Counted from the stretch's first letter, positions 25,100-34,152 are shown. The stretch: 64,000 bases of DNA from Bradyrhizobium uaiense (GCF_010811875.1 NZ_VKHP01000009.1:1-64000), one strand, 5' to 3'. Made by a program: numbers and translations. Notes: generated by a model not told the origin, from the sequence alone.

Positions 25100-26413
25100 T
25101 CAGCGGGCCTCGAGCGCGACGAAATGCGACTTGGTGTTGTTGCCCTTGGCCGGCTGGACCGGCGCCGACAGGTAAGGCTGACCGCCCATCCGGAAGATCC
25201 AGCGGAAGGCCGCCAGGTTGTAGTCAAAAAACAGATGGATCGATGCGGCGAAATCGACGCCCCCGCCGGCCTTGGTCGCGAGCGCATAACCCGAGAGGTC
25301 GACGCAGGTCAGGTCGCCGAGAGCTCCGAGCGTCGCACTATGCTCGTTGAAGATCAGCGGACGGCCCAGGAAAACGCCGCCGTCCGGCGCGCCGGCAAGA
25401 GGCTGATTCAGCGGCAGCCAGGCCGGCACGTTGCCGATCGTCAGCTGGCCGAGCTGCGGCAGGATGTCAGAATTGCCGAGCCACATGGGCCGGCCGCCCA
25501 TCCGCAGCAGCCGCGAGTACATCTTGAGGACGTTCGCGACGTTGATCGTGCTGGCCGCCTGGCCCGCTTCCTTCGAGACGGTCACCAGCGACGGCGCGTT
25601 CATGAAACCGAGCGGCTTACCCTTGCCGTCGCCGGTCATGACAGCCTCAAACGCCTTCCAGCGGATCGCGTTTGCGGCCTGGTTGAAGATGCGATTCTGC
25701 AACCGCGGCGCATCGTCGAGCACCTCCTGCGAGGCCAGCACGAAAGCGTAGAGCTCGTGCAGCTGGATGATCTCGCCAGTCATCGCAGCCTTGGTCGCGA
25801 TCAGCTGCGTACCCTCGGAGCGCCAGGCGGCCTGGACGCCGGACGCACCCCAAGGCGTGGTCTCGTCCTTTGCGATCGCGATCGAGTTGCCCTGCGTCGG
25901 CTCCGGGTTGCAGAAGCCGAGGAGGTTCTGGTCGTCGAAGACGAGCGCCCAGATCTGCTCGCGATACTCGGTCGGCACCAGGAAGCCCTCGCCGCTGCCG
26001 CCCTGGTTCTGCTGGAAATTGGTCGGCGCAGCGCCGAGACGCGGATCGAGGCCGCCGACGGTCATGGCGTTGCGAACCGAGACGGCGAATTCCGCGACGC
26101 TGCGGAAACCGCCGGTCCGCTCCGGATTGATATCGTTGACGACGGTCGCCAACGCCGGGCCGCCGAGCGCGGTCGAGGAGCCAAACAGCGCCGTGCGGCG
26201 TAGCTTCTTTTCCTCGGCGGCGATCTGCTTGTCGAGATCCGCGACCTCGGCCTCGAGCGCGTCGACCTTGGTCTCGAGCTCGCCGACCTGCGCGGTCTCG
26301 GCGTCAGTCAGGGTTGCCTTGCCCTGCAGCGTATTGAGCTGCTCGAGCGCGGTTTTGCCGTCCTTTGCCTTATTGGCGCGGGCCTGGCGCAGCTGCTTGA
26401 TGTCCACTCGCAT
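25100..26413 (-). CDS. Major capsid protein, HK97 fold
   Basis: A 437-residue protein. Residues 1-80 form a charged coiled coil (LETKVDALEAEVADLDKQIA), the HK97-type delta/scaffold domain removed by the protease on maturation. The rest shows HK97-fold segments such as GSGEGFLVPTEYREQIWALV, AWRSEGTQLIATKAAMTGE and LGRPLIFNEHSATLG. The start has AGGAG upstream. In relatives it directly follows the protease gene; here 3.3 kb with a copper cassette separate the two. Confidence 0.93.
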   Translation of the reverse strand: MRVDIKQLRQARANKAKDGKTALEQLNTLQGKATLTDAETAQVGELETKVDALEAEVADLDKQIAAEEKKLRRTALFGSSTALGGPALATVVNDINPERTGGFRSVAEFAVSVRNAMTVGGLDPRLGAAPTNFQQNQGGSGEGFLVPTEYREQIWALVFDDQNLLGFCNPEPTQGNSIAIAKDETTPWGASGVQAAWRSEGTQLIATKAAMTGEIIQLHELYAFVLASQEVLDDAPRLQNRIFNQAANAIRWKAFEAVMTGDGKGKPLGFMNAPSLVTVSKEAGQAASTINVANVLKMYSRLLRMGGRPMWLGNSDILPQLGQLTIGNVPAWLPLNQPLAGAPDGGVFLGRPLIFNEHSATLGALGDLTCVDLSGYALATKAGGGVDFAASIHLFFDYNLAAFRWIFRMGGQPYLSAPVQPAKGNNTKSHFVALEAR

Positions 26414-26736
26414 GGATCAGTGACTCCTGGTTGGTTAGGTGGTTTGCCTGGACGGAGAAAGAGCCCGCGTTCCCGCTGTCCAGGCGACGGCGCGGGTCGA
26501 GCAACTCAGGAACTGAAAAGGTGAAAAACGGCCTCGACGGCCGACTACAAATGATCAGAGGCTGATGGTAGGTTAGCCGGACAGGCGTCCGGTCTTCTCC
26601 GATAAGCCGACGGTCCGAAGGTCAGAGCGCCCTTCGGCTAAGGGCCCAGGAGCGGAAGTCTTGCCAAGGTTCGCTTCTGGGTACGAAACGGACTTCTATC
26701 TTTGCAGCGCGAAGGATAATTTCCGAAGGTCGCTGG
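26414..26736. other. 323-bp intergenic stretch between copper cassette and capsid gene
   Basis: No protein-coding frame of note. It holds the capsid ribosome binding site near 26425, an intrinsic terminator for the minus strand at 26524-26543, and an imperfect hairpin at about 26615-26640 (CCGAAGG/CCTTCGG without a T run). The part at 26640-26710 looks like host intergenic DNA rather than phage leader, so the cassette junction probably lies here. No transposon ends were seen. Confidence 0.55.
26524..26543 (-). terminator. Intrinsic terminator after copD
   Basis: On the minus strand CGGCC-GTCGA-GGCCG is followed directly by TTTTT. It lies between copD and the capsid gene, so cassette transcripts would end here, and late phage transcription would have to read through or restart downstream. 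Confidence 0.6.
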
Positions 26737-27696
26737 TCACCAGGGGGTCGCAAGGTCGATCAGGTGGACGGCCGGATGCAAGGTTCCGAGCACCCCGACA
26801 ATGATGAAGATACCCAGTCCGAGTGTTGCCTCAATCGCACTGTTACGGATCAGTCGACGAAGCGCGATAGACGATTGGTTGCTTGCAATGGTCGCGAGCT
26901 GCGGTGTCAAGTGAAAACGGTTGATTGCAGCGAAGGCGAGCATCACTGCGAAGATTGCCAGTTTGAGCAATAGCACTCGCCCATATTCGGTGCCGACGAA
27001 CCCACGCAGCGAACCGACCAGAATGGCAGCATTGACGCCGCCGCTAAGCACGATGGTTGCCACGCTGACGATGCCCATCGTCGAAAACCGCTCGATAGCA
27101 TCGCGGACGAGCGACATGTTTTCGCGTATCTGGGCTGTCGCCAGAAAAATGATCAGCGACACGAGGCCGCCGATCCAGGCTGCCGCGGCCATTGCATGCA
27201 GCGCATCCGCCGTCAGGTGCAGATAGCCGGACGCACCAATGGTCGAGCCGGCGTGGCCGGTCCAGGCAAGACTGCCGGCAAGCCCGATCGCAACCGCAAG
27301 CCCCAGCCATCGTGTGGCCGCCGCGCGCTCATAGGCCAGGCTGGCTGCGAGGCAGATCGCAAGACCTGCGCGAATGGTGGTCACCTCACCGAACTGGGTT
27401 TCGTTGACGACCGTCGATAGCACCTCCCCAGTCAGTGCTTCGTGCAGCGGCATTCCGCTCATCGACGCTGCCTGCAGCAACAGCCACATCGCCCCGGAGA
27501 TCATCGCGACGACAAGCCCGGCCCATATCCCCCACCGCGCTCGACTTCGGAACGAAGTTGCCGCCGGGGTGTGGTGCTGTAGGACAGGCGTCGCGATGAG
27601 CACGCCGAAGATAACGCTTCCAGCCGTTACCGCTGTCGCCGTGAAGTGTACGGCGCGCGTCGCGATCATGGGCGTTCCTGCTGCGAACCAATCCAT
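26737..27696 (-). CDS. copD: Copper resistance membrane protein CopD
   Basis: A 319-residue integral membrane protein with about eight predicted spans. Typical CopD features include paired His/Trp positions in WTGHAGSTIGASGYLHLTAD and LHAMAAAAWIGGLVSLI, and NRFHLTPQL in the last third. CopD family proteins work with periplasmic CopC in copper uptake or tolerance across the inner membrane. The gene starts 12 bases after the copC stop, last of the four-gene cassette, and is followed by an intrinsic terminator. Confidence 0.9.
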   Translation of the reverse strand: MDWFAAGTPMIATRAVHFTATAVTAGSVIFGVLIATPVLQHHTPAATSFRSRARWGIWAGLVVAMISGAMWLLLQAASMSGMPLHEALTGEVLSTVVNETQFGEVTTIRAGLAICLAASLAYERAAATRWLGLAVAIGLAGSLAWTGHAGSTIGASGYLHLTADALHAMAAAAWIGGLVSLIIFLATAQIRENMSLVRDAIERFSTMGIVSVATIVLSGGVNAAILVGSLRGFVGTEYGRVLLLKLAIFAVMLAFAAINRFHLTPQLATIASNQSSIALRRLIRNSAIEATLGLGIFIIVGVLGTLHPAVHLIDLATPW

Positions 27697-27708
27697 CGCA
27701 ACAGTGCT

Positions 27709-28065
27709 CTATGGACCGACCTGGAAGGTGAAGTTCCCGTCGGTCGTATGGGTGTCCACGGACAACACGTGCCAATTGACGTGGTAGGTCCCGACACCGC
27801 CGCCCTTCAACGGGACCGACATCTGATTGCCGTTGACCCGCGCCTTTCCGGCATCGACGCGCTGGCCAGAAGGACCGGTGACCGTTACCGAACTAAACGC
27901 CGGCTCCAGCTTTTGGGTGAAGTAGAGCGTCACTTCGCGCGGCGGACTCGGCACCTTGTTGCCGACCCGCGGCTCGGCACGATCCAGAAAGGCGTGGGCG
28001 TCTGCCTTGCCCGTCGCAAACGACAGCAGCAGTGTGATGATCCAGATGAGAGATGAGCGTCGCAT
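27709..28065 (-). CDS. copC: Periplasmic copper-binding protein CopC
   Basis: A 118-residue protein with a signal peptide (residues 1-24, cleavage after ADA). This leaves an N-terminal His in HAFLDRAEPRVGNKV, the usual first Cu(II) ligand. The VDTHTTDGNFTF motif near the C-terminus supplies the Asp and His ligands expected in CopC. I start it at ATG 28065, three bases after the upstream stop; a TTG overlapping that stop is an alternative. It would hold Cu(II) in the periplasm and hand it to CopD. Confidence 0.92.
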   Translation of the reverse strand: MRRSSLIWIITLLLSFATGKADAHAFLDRAEPRVGNKVPSPPREVTLYFTQKLEPAFSSVTVTGPSGQRVDAGKARVNGNQMSVPLKGGGVGTYHVNWHVLSVDTHTTDGNFTFQVGP

Positions 28066-28067
28066 GA

Positions 28068-29072
28068 TCAATTCCCCGCAAAAGGACGCGCGGGCTGCAC
28101 AGGCCCGCCAAAGATCGGTCTGCCGATGCCGTGGGGATCGATATCGTCGAGATATAGATGGAGCTGGGCGATCACGCCGACACGGGTCCCGCTTTGCCGA
28201 TTGATTGGGATGAGCGCCTCGACACCGAGCTGATAGGTGTTTCCGACCCAGAGAACGCCGGGGTTGATCGTCCCGGTCGTCATCGTGCCCGATGTTAGCG
28301 TATTGGCGACTGGCGTCTGCATCGTGGCCTCGACCAGCGGGATCAGATGATTGACGACATCCGGCAGCCCGAGATCGACGACCGCAGACTTTAGATAAGG
28401 CATGCTGTACTGGATCGTGCCACCCCAGTTCAGCACCCGTGGATGAAACTGGGTATCGGCGGTCATTTCGCCAGTGTCGGGATCGACGCCGAAGGTCGTG
28501 GTGGAACGCCTGCCAGGGATGGCGTAGCCCACCTGTCCGGTGACCGCGACGGGACGCAGCCAGGACAGGGTGTCGGGCAGGTCGCCAAAACCTTTGCCGA
28601 AATAGACGGTCGGCGTGTAGGTGTTGAACGGATCGGATCCGACGCTATCGGCGCCGGTGCCGCCCCATTCGACGCTCAGCCCGAGCGACATAACGAATTC
28701 ATGCTCCGGGTTCTTGAAGACCCGATACTTGAAAGTCGTATCGAGATTCTGAAATCCGTGAGCGCCGATCCCGGTGGGGCCGCCCGGCGGACTGAAGACG
28801 CTGTAGGTCGAGCCGATCGAGATCGCGAACGCTTCGGTAATCCGCTTGGAAAATTCGCCGGAGAAGTCACGCTGTCGAAATGACGGATCGTCGCCGGTGT
28901 TGAAACTTGACACGGTTGGCAGTGAAAGCTCGTCATTCACACCGGGATCGTCGATGCCGAGCGTAGCCGGAAAAAAGCGGTTGCCGACGATCTCGTGGGC
29001 GGTACTTCCAGAAAGGGGAACGAGCGCGAGGGCGAGCCCTGGTAAGGCTGCGCGCGCATGACGGATAAGCAT
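28068..29072 (-). CDS. Copper-cassette outer-membrane beta-barrel-like protein
   Basis: A 334-residue protein with a signal peptide (about residues 1-25) and mature start HEIVGNRFFPATLGIDDPG. Alternating hydrophobic strands and many aromatic girdle residues suggest an outer-membrane barrel (FVMSLGLSVEWGGTG, VAVTGQVGYAIPGRRSTT, VGVIAQLHLYLDDIDP). GGAGA lies before the ATG. It sits between the DUF2946-like gene and copC. I do not recognise a characterised family; a channel or copper-responsive surface protein is inference from neighbours. Confidence 0.75.
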   Translation of the reverse strand: MLIRHARAALPGLALALVPLSGSTAHEIVGNRFFPATLGIDDPGVNDELSLPTVSSFNTGDDPSFRQRDFSGEFSKRITEAFAISIGSTYSVFSPPGGPTGIGAHGFQNLDTTFKYRVFKNPEHEFVMSLGLSVEWGGTGADSVGSDPFNTYTPTVYFGKGFGDLPDTLSWLRPVAVTGQVGYAIPGRRSTTTFGVDPDTGEMTADTQFHPRVLNWGGTIQYSMPYLKSAVVDLGLPDVVNHLIPLVEATMQTPVANTLTSGTMTTGTINPGVLWVGNTYQLGVEALIPINRQSGTRVGVIAQLHLYLDDIDPHGIGRPIFGGPVQPARPFAGN

Positions 29073-29129
29073 GGGAATCTCCGCGGGCGTTGATGTGCAA
29101 AGGTCTCAGCGGCCGGAGGCCGCGTGGCT

Positions 29130-29504
29130 TTACGACAGAAACGGCGGAGCGCGCGCTTGGGCCTCTGAAGTGGTGCGCGAACCGGACAGACCCGGCGCGA
29201 AATCCTGCCAAGTGGCCTGGCTCGTCACCCGATCGACCACGATCGCGACTGGTGTCTGCGGGGTGCCGATCGGGGCGCCGGTCTGCAGCACGCTGCAGAC
29301 GCCACAGCAGTCATTGTCCGCGCGGTGGCCGGTCTGATCGTCCTGCGCGGCCCCTTGTGCCACACTGCCATGGCAGATGATCGCACCCGCAAGCGGATCG
29401 GAGGTCGCAAGGCTCGCCGCCCAGCACGCACCGATCGGTGCAAAGATCTGCACCAACAGGGCAACCAGGACTATAGGTAGAAAACTCTTCAGCCGTTGGC
29501 GCAT
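29130..29504 (-). CDS. DUF2946-like secreted or membrane-anchored protein
   Basis: A 124-residue protein starting at ATG 29504 after AGGTGG; a longer in-frame version to 29642 lacks plausible coding character. It has an N-terminal signal or anchor (FLPIVLVALLVQIFAPIG), then ICHGS and a DNDCCGVCSVLQ cysteine motif typical of DUF2946 proteins, which often neighbour copper and metal-handling genes. The clustered Cys and His residues could bind copper. It is the first gene of the cassette. Confidence 0.75.
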   Translation of the reverse strand: MRQRLKSFLPIVLVALLVQIFAPIGACWAASLATSDPLAGAIICHGSVAQGAAQDDQTGHRADNDCCGVCSVLQTGAPIGTPQTPVAIVVDRVTSQATWQDFAPGLSGSRTTSEAQARAPPFLS

Positions 29505-29689
29505 CGGTCCACCTGCGCAAAGGCTAGCGCAGGGAAGAGCCACCGTCGAGCCCAGGGGGCAATGGCGTAGAGCAGGAAGGAGCGGGCTGACGGATTTAGT
29601 GGACAGTGTTGTACGCCGGCCACAGCGCGAACTCGCTTCCAAGGTTGCGCCGATCGATCTCCACGCATTCCAGTTGATCTCGCTGCGCC

Positions 29690-30559
29690 CTAATCGAACG
29701 CCAGCGCCGATCGCCGGCGCGAGCTCGGCCGCGGCGAGCGCTGCTGCAGCATGCCGCCGATGACCTGGTCGAGCGTTGCGATCCGGTCCGCCATGCCGCG
29801 CGCAACCGCCTCGCGCGCGCCGAGCATACGGCCCTGGCCGAACTCCTCGCGGACCTTGGTCTGCGTCACGCGCCGGCCGCCGGCGACGGCCTTGACGAAA
29901 TCGGCCCCGGCCTCGTTTGCGCGGCCCTGCAGATAGGCCTTGGCCTCATCCGACAGCGGCGCGAACGGATGCGCCTCGTTTTTCAGCGGCGATTGCTCCG
30001 AGCGGACGATCGTCATCTTGACCCCGACCTGGTCGAGCCAGCCGGAAATATCCTGGTGCATAATCATCGCGCCGATCGAGCCGACGTCTGCAGACGGCGT
30101 CATCACCAGCTCGCTCGCCTGCGAGGCGATCCAATAGGCCGCCGACGCCGCCAGCGTGTTTGCGATCGCGATAACCGGCTTTTTCGCTGCAGCCGCCGCG
30201 ACAGCCGCGGCCGCCTCGACCGTGCCGGAGACCGTACCGCCAGGACTGTCGACGTCGAGGACCAGGCCGGCGACGTCCTGGTCATCCGCAGCGCGCGTGA
30301 CCTGCGCCGCGATCCCGGAAAGGCTCGAGCCGAACCAACTGCCGCGCGGCGTCAAGCCGCCGGCAATCGAGACCAGGGCGATCTTGCTTGCCGAGCTCGA
30401 GGCCTGCGCGGTAGCTGCCGCGAGGAGCGCCTGCCGCTGCTCGGCGCGCGCCAGGCAATCAGCGAGCGCTGAGACCTCGAGCGCGACCAGGGCGTCGATC
30501 GACGTGATCTGCGTCAGCACCTGGCGTAGATCCGGCGCAGCGGATTCGATCTTAATCAT
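29690..30559 (-). CDS. S49 (SppA/ClpP-type) prohead protease
   Basis: A 289-residue protein, starting at ATG 30559 within the ATGATTAA overlap with the portal gene. The serine peptidase core shows VDSPGGTVSGTVEAA, NTLAASAAYWIASQAS (catalytic Ser region) and SADVGSIGAMIMHQDISG, with the Lys expected nearby. It would cut the capsid delta domain during head maturation, like lambda gpC. The capsid gene normally follows directly, but here the copper cassette lies between them. The C-terminal tail is Arg/Ser-rich. Confidence 0.9.
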   Translation of the reverse strand: MIKIESAAPDLRQVLTQITSIDALVALEVSALADCLARAEQRQALLAAATAQASSSASKIALVSIAGGLTPRGSWFGSSLSGIAAQVTRAADDQDVAGLVLDVDSPGGTVSGTVEAAAAVAAAAAKKPVIAIANTLAASAAYWIASQASELVMTPSADVGSIGAMIMHQDISGWLDQVGVKMTIVRSEQSPLKNEAHPFAPLSDEAKAYLQGRANEAGADFVKAVAGGRRVTQTKVREEFGQGRMLGAREAVARGMADRIATLDQVIGGMLQQRSPRPSSRRRSALAFD

Positions 30560-31895
30560 TGTTGCCGTCCTCTTTTGGAGAGCTCGAGCCGCCGCCGGCG
30601 CCGGCATTGTCGTCGACGCCCTGCCCGCCGGCGGAGTCCTTTGTCAGCGGGTTTTTGTAGTCATTGCCGCCGGGATCAGTCCGCGGCGACATGTTCTCAA
30701 ATCGCAGGATGTCGTTTGCAGACAACCATTCGCCCTGACGGCCGATCAGATACGCCCGATAGCGATTCAGCAGATCGCCGCGCAGCAGGCCGAAAAAGTT
30801 GAACTCGAAAAACAGATCGCCGTTTTCGTTGTCGAGCAGCAGATCCCGCTCGACGCCCTGCTCGATCTCGATCGCGAGCGGCGCCACACATCCGACGACA
30901 AAATCGAGCGACTGCTGCTCGACGTTGTTATTTGTCGCGCGTTTAAGGCGCGATGCGCGATGCAGCGGATAGCTCCAAAGGCCGAAAACCGCAGTGTCGG
31001 CGGCGTCCTCGGTCTCGAGCAGCTGCGCCTCGGAATTCGTCACCTTGATCGGATTATATTTGACGCCATGCGTCAGCAGCCGATCCTTGTGCCGGTTCAT
31101 CCCGGTCCCGGCTGCCCGCCAGTTTTCGAGAAACTGGTTTCGATCTTCCTTGTCTTTGAACACGCCGGGATGCTCGAGCGTGCCGCCGGACTGGCCGTTG
31201 TTCTTAAACCAGATGTCGCCGTATTCATGAACGGCGATCGCGCGCGCGAAAACGTGTTTGGCGCTATGGAAAATCGGCTCGCCGAGCAGGCCATCCTCGC
31301 GCAACGGATTCGAGCGGATATGCCAGAGCTCGTCGTCGCGATAGGTCGTCTGTTTGAGCTGCGCGCCCTGGACGACGGTCGTCGGCGGATTGAACGTGTA
31401 ATACAGGCGCCCGTCGATCCCGCGCTCGACCATCGCCAGGCGCCGCGGATGCAGCCATTCGAGGCCGCCGACCGCGTAATATTCCGATGCGCGCGGATCG
31501 CCAGGCGGCAGGATCGCGCAATATGAATTTCGATAGTACGAAACGTTCCAGGCGAGCTCGCCGACGAGCTCGGCCGGCGTCTGGCGAGCGTTCGGGTTGG
31601 CCGCAAACAGCCTGGTGACCGGATGATCCGGCAACGCCTCGCGCGCGCCGTTCGCACCGCGCCGATAGACCGACGCCGGCAGCGATTTCATCGCCGACGA
31701 GAGGCCATGACGGACGGCCTGGACGGCGCCGAGCTGGCTGACGTTGCTGTCAGTGACCTCGACGCCGGCGAGCGACATGCGACCGCCGAAATCCGCCCAA
31801 TATTGCGGGTCGCTCATGTCGCGCGGCTTGCCAGGATCAAACGCATCCGCAACCACACGAAACGCCGACCCCAGCCCGCTCCGAAAAATTCCCAT
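30552..31895 (-). CDS. Portal protein, HK97 family
   Basis: A 447-residue protein that forms the dodecameric DNA gate at one capsid vertex. Family-typical parts are a middle section with GELAWNVSYYRNSYCAIL and EWLHPRRLAMVERG, the LWHIRSNPLREDGLLGEPIF stretch, and the late LSANDILRFENMSPRTDPGG motif. The C-terminus is a Gly/Ser/Asp-rich tail. It overlaps the TerL stop by 1 base at 31895 and the protease start by 8 bases. Confidence 0.92.
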   Translation of the reverse strand: MGIFRSGLGSAFRVVADAFDPGKPRDMSDPQYWADFGGRMSLAGVEVTDSNVSQLGAVQAVRHGLSSAMKSLPASVYRRGANGAREALPDHPVTRLFAANPNARQTPAELVGELAWNVSYYRNSYCAILPPGDPRASEYYAVGGLEWLHPRRLAMVERGIDGRLYYTFNPPTTVVQGAQLKQTTYRDDELWHIRSNPLREDGLLGEPIFHSAKHVFARAIAVHEYGDIWFKNNGQSGGTLEHPGVFKDKEDRNQFLENWRAAGTGMNRHKDRLLTHGVKYNPIKVTNSEAQLLETEDAADTAVFGLWSYPLHRASRLKRATNNNVEQQSLDFVVGCVAPLAIEIEQGVERDLLLDNENGDLFFEFNFFGLLRGDLLNRYRAYLIGRQGEWLSANDILRFENMSPRTDPGGNDYKNPLTKDSAGGQGVDDNAGAGGGSSSPKEDGNND

Positions 31896-33655
31896 CAGAC
31901 CACCGTCAGGATATCAGCGCCGGTCACGAGCAGCCCGGCCGTTGGATTCCAGCTCATGAGGATCGCGGCCTCGAGCAGCGCGATGAACGGGTCGATTTTC
32001 GCCGAGCCGGCGACCTGTTTGGTCACCATGTCGGAATTGCCCCGGCGTTCGGTCTTGGCGTTGCCGACCACCCAAGACATGAGGCCTTGCCCGGCATGCC
32101 AGAACGTCGCATCGGCGAGCTTGAAATCCAGCCCATAGACGGCCGGCGCGAGCGCCGAGCCCTGCAGCAGGCGCCGCAGCATATCGTCGGTCACGCCGAC
32201 GGCGGTCAAAGCCTCGATAATCGCCGCCGCCTGGTTCGGATCGATACCGACGCCGTTTTTCTGCGGCAGCAGGCCGCTCGCGACGATGCGAGCGACCAGG
32301 GCGCCGAGATCCGCGATCGCGTCAGCCATATCGACGATCGTCAGCGAGCCTTCCTCGACGAAATCCTGCAGTTGGCTCGCGATGTCCTTTCGACGTTCCA
32401 GGACGATCGGATCTGCCCATGCATATGACCAGGACAGCCAATGCCGCGTACCGCGTTCGCGGCCGATCACCGCCAGGCCGAGCAGGTCGTCACGGCCGCC
32501 GGAGTCGATTCCGATCGTGACGACCTCGCAGCGCGTCAGGATCGCGTCGAGATCGAGCCCTGCGATCGCCTGCGCATCCCAGAGATCCGCGCCGCCCCAA
32601 CCCTCGTTATTGATGCCCTGGCCGATCTCGATATTGAGATGTTGCGAGGCCCAGATCCGGATTGCTTCCTCGCCCTTGTCGCGCTCGCCCTCCCAATCGG
32701 CGGCGAGCTCGGCCAGCGACGGACCGGAGCGGCCGAGGTTCGGCATCACCATCGACCAATTTGCCGGGTCCATCCAGCGCGGCTCGACGCCCTTTTTCCG
32801 CTCCTCGCGCGTCAGCGTCGCGATGTCCGGCGGAAATTCATACAACAGCGGCAGCATCGGCCGGATGACCTTGCCGCGATAATTGCCGTCGCGAACGTTG
32901 CGCGCGAATTTCAGCTCGGACTTGAAAATTCCGGCCGGAACGTCGTCGCTCTGCGTCGTCGTCATGACGAGCAGTCCCTCCGGCGTCTTGTCGAGGCCGC
33001 CGCGGATCTGGCGCAGCACTTTCGCGCCCTTCGCGTTGAAGCCGAGCAGGTGGATCTCGTCGAGCAGCACGAAAAACAGGCCCATCGCGCCGGTCAGGAT
33101 GTTGACGTCGAAGGTCTTGACCTGCGCCTCGGCCTTGGTGACCAAGTCCTCGATCATCATCTCATGATCGTGCGTGCGAAAACGCCGCTTTAAATCCGGC
33201 GACTCCTCGATCATGCCGACCGCCTGGTCATAGGCGCGCGTCGAGATCGCCTGCGTCGGACCGACAAACAACGCTTTACCGCGCGGCCGATAGTTCATCA
33301 GCATGGCGACGATCAGCAGCGCGGCCGAGTTTGTCGTCTTTGACGAGCCCTTCGGCACCATCGCGAGAATGTCGCGGATGTACCGGACCTGGTTGACCGC
33401 ATCCCAGCTGCCGAATGCCGCGCGCACCAGCTCGCGGAACCATGGGCCGGATGCGGTCCGCATCTTTGGCTTGCCCGGCACGTCAGGCAGCTGGATCTCG
33501 TCATAGAACGCCTGCGCCATGTCCGCCTCGCCGGCGAACAGCGGCATATCCGGCATCAGCGAGCGGCCGTCGCGGATGCGCTCCTGCCAATCGACGCGGG
33601 ACAGATCCCACGGCACGATGCCAGGCGCCGCGGCGGCCTCGATCGAAGTCTGCAT
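31895..33655 (-). CDS. terL: Terminase large subunit
   Basis: A 586-residue packaging motor and nuclease. The ATPase has Walker A MVPKGSSKTT near residue 115 and Walker B LFFVLLDEIHL near 225. The C-terminal nuclease region has IGIDSGGRDDLLGLAVIG with acidic residues for metal binding. It lies directly after the small subunit with overlapping stop and start codons. An HNH gene next to it suggests a cos-type phage with HNH-assisted cleavage. Confidence 0.95.
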   Translation of the reverse strand: MQTSIEAAAAPGIVPWDLSRVDWQERIRDGRSLMPDMPLFAGEADMAQAFYDEIQLPDVPGKPKMRTASGPWFRELVRAAFGSWDAVNQVRYIRDILAMVPKGSSKTTNSAALLIVAMLMNYRPRGKALFVGPTQAISTRAYDQAVGMIEESPDLKRRFRTHDHEMMIEDLVTKAEAQVKTFDVNILTGAMGLFFVLLDEIHLLGFNAKGAKVLRQIRGGLDKTPEGLLVMTTTQSDDVPAGIFKSELKFARNVRDGNYRGKVIRPMLPLLYEFPPDIATLTREERKKGVEPRWMDPANWSMVMPNLGRSGPSLAELAADWEGERDKGEEAIRIWASQHLNIEIGQGINNEGWGGADLWDAQAIAGLDLDAILTRCEVVTIGIDSGGRDDLLGLAVIGRERGTRHWLSWSYAWADPIVLERRKDIASQLQDFVEEGSLTIVDMADAIADLGALVARIVASGLLPQKNGVGIDPNQAAAIIEALTAVGVTDDMLRRLLQGSALAPAVYGLDFKLADATFWHAGQGLMSWVVGNAKTERRGNSDMVTKQVAGSAKIDPFIALLEAAILMSWNPTAGLLVTGADILTVV

Positions 33656-34152
33656 CAGTGCGAGGTCCCGGCCTGTTGGCGGCGCATCATGAGCTCGCCG
33701 AGCGGCGTGCCGGCGTCGGGCTGATGCGCGGCGGCGAGCGCGGCGGCTTTCTTGCCGATCTTCTCGGTCGGCGCCGCCCTCTCGGCCGGCGCGGCCTTCG
33801 CCGGCTGCTGCGTCTGGCCGTACAGCATCAGATCGTTGCGTTCGAGATACTTCTGGAATTCTCGGATCGCCGAGACGTTTCCGGCGTTGACGCCGTCCAT
33901 CAGTTTGACGCCGACCTGCGCGACCAGCCGATCGCGCGCGACGTCCTTAAACTTGAGCTCTGAAAAATAATGCTTCCGCAGCGTCGGCTGCGTGATGAAA
34001 AGCGCCGACGCGATCCGCGCATTGCTCCAACCGAGCGCGACTAACAGGCTGACGCGATTCCGGTTTTGCTGGTTAGCGACATGCTCCGGCCGACCACGCC
34101 CGCCCCAGTTGGCCGGCACGGGATCGCCGAATAGGTCGAAAACTTCGGCCAT
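33655..34152 (-). CDS. terS: Terminase small subunit
   Basis: A 165-residue protein starting at ATG 34152 (MAEVFDLFGDPVPANW); the longer in-frame start at 34221 is less likely. Residues 25-60 have GRPEHVANQQNRNRVSLLVA and a helix-turn-helix-like ALGWSNARIASALFITQPTL, the DNA-recognition domain. An Ala-rich C-terminus (AAPAERAAPTEKIGKKAAAL) follows. It overlaps terL. Confidence 0.85.
   Translation of the reverse strand: MAEVFDLFGDPVPANWGGRGRPEHVANQQNRNRVSLLVALGWSNARIASALFITQPTLRKHYFSELKFKDVARDRLVAQVGVKLMDGVNAGNVSAIREFQKYLERNDLMLYGQTQQPAKAAPAERAAPTEKIGKKAAALAAAHQPDAGTPLGELMMRRQQAGTSH

Larger units (their letters stand above)
26737..29504 (-). mobile_element. Copper-handling cassette inserted in the phage head module
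   Basis: Four genes in one direction (DUF2946-like, outer-membrane protein, copC, copD), spaced like an operon, lie exactly between the S49 protease and the major capsid genes of an otherwise standard HK97-type head module. None has a phage function. No transposase, resolvase or terminal repeats are visible, so how it was acquired is open. Orientation matches the late operon. Confidence 0.75.

Noticed and set aside
26414..29689. Transposon or IS ends around the copper cassette
   Set aside because: No transposase, terminal inverted repeats or target duplications could be seen on either side.
29596..29805. Minus-strand frame ending LGSEFALWPAYNTVH, possibly a gene remnant
   Set aside because: It mostly overlaps the protease gene out of frame; the short non-overlapping tail looks protein-like but no family could be recognised.
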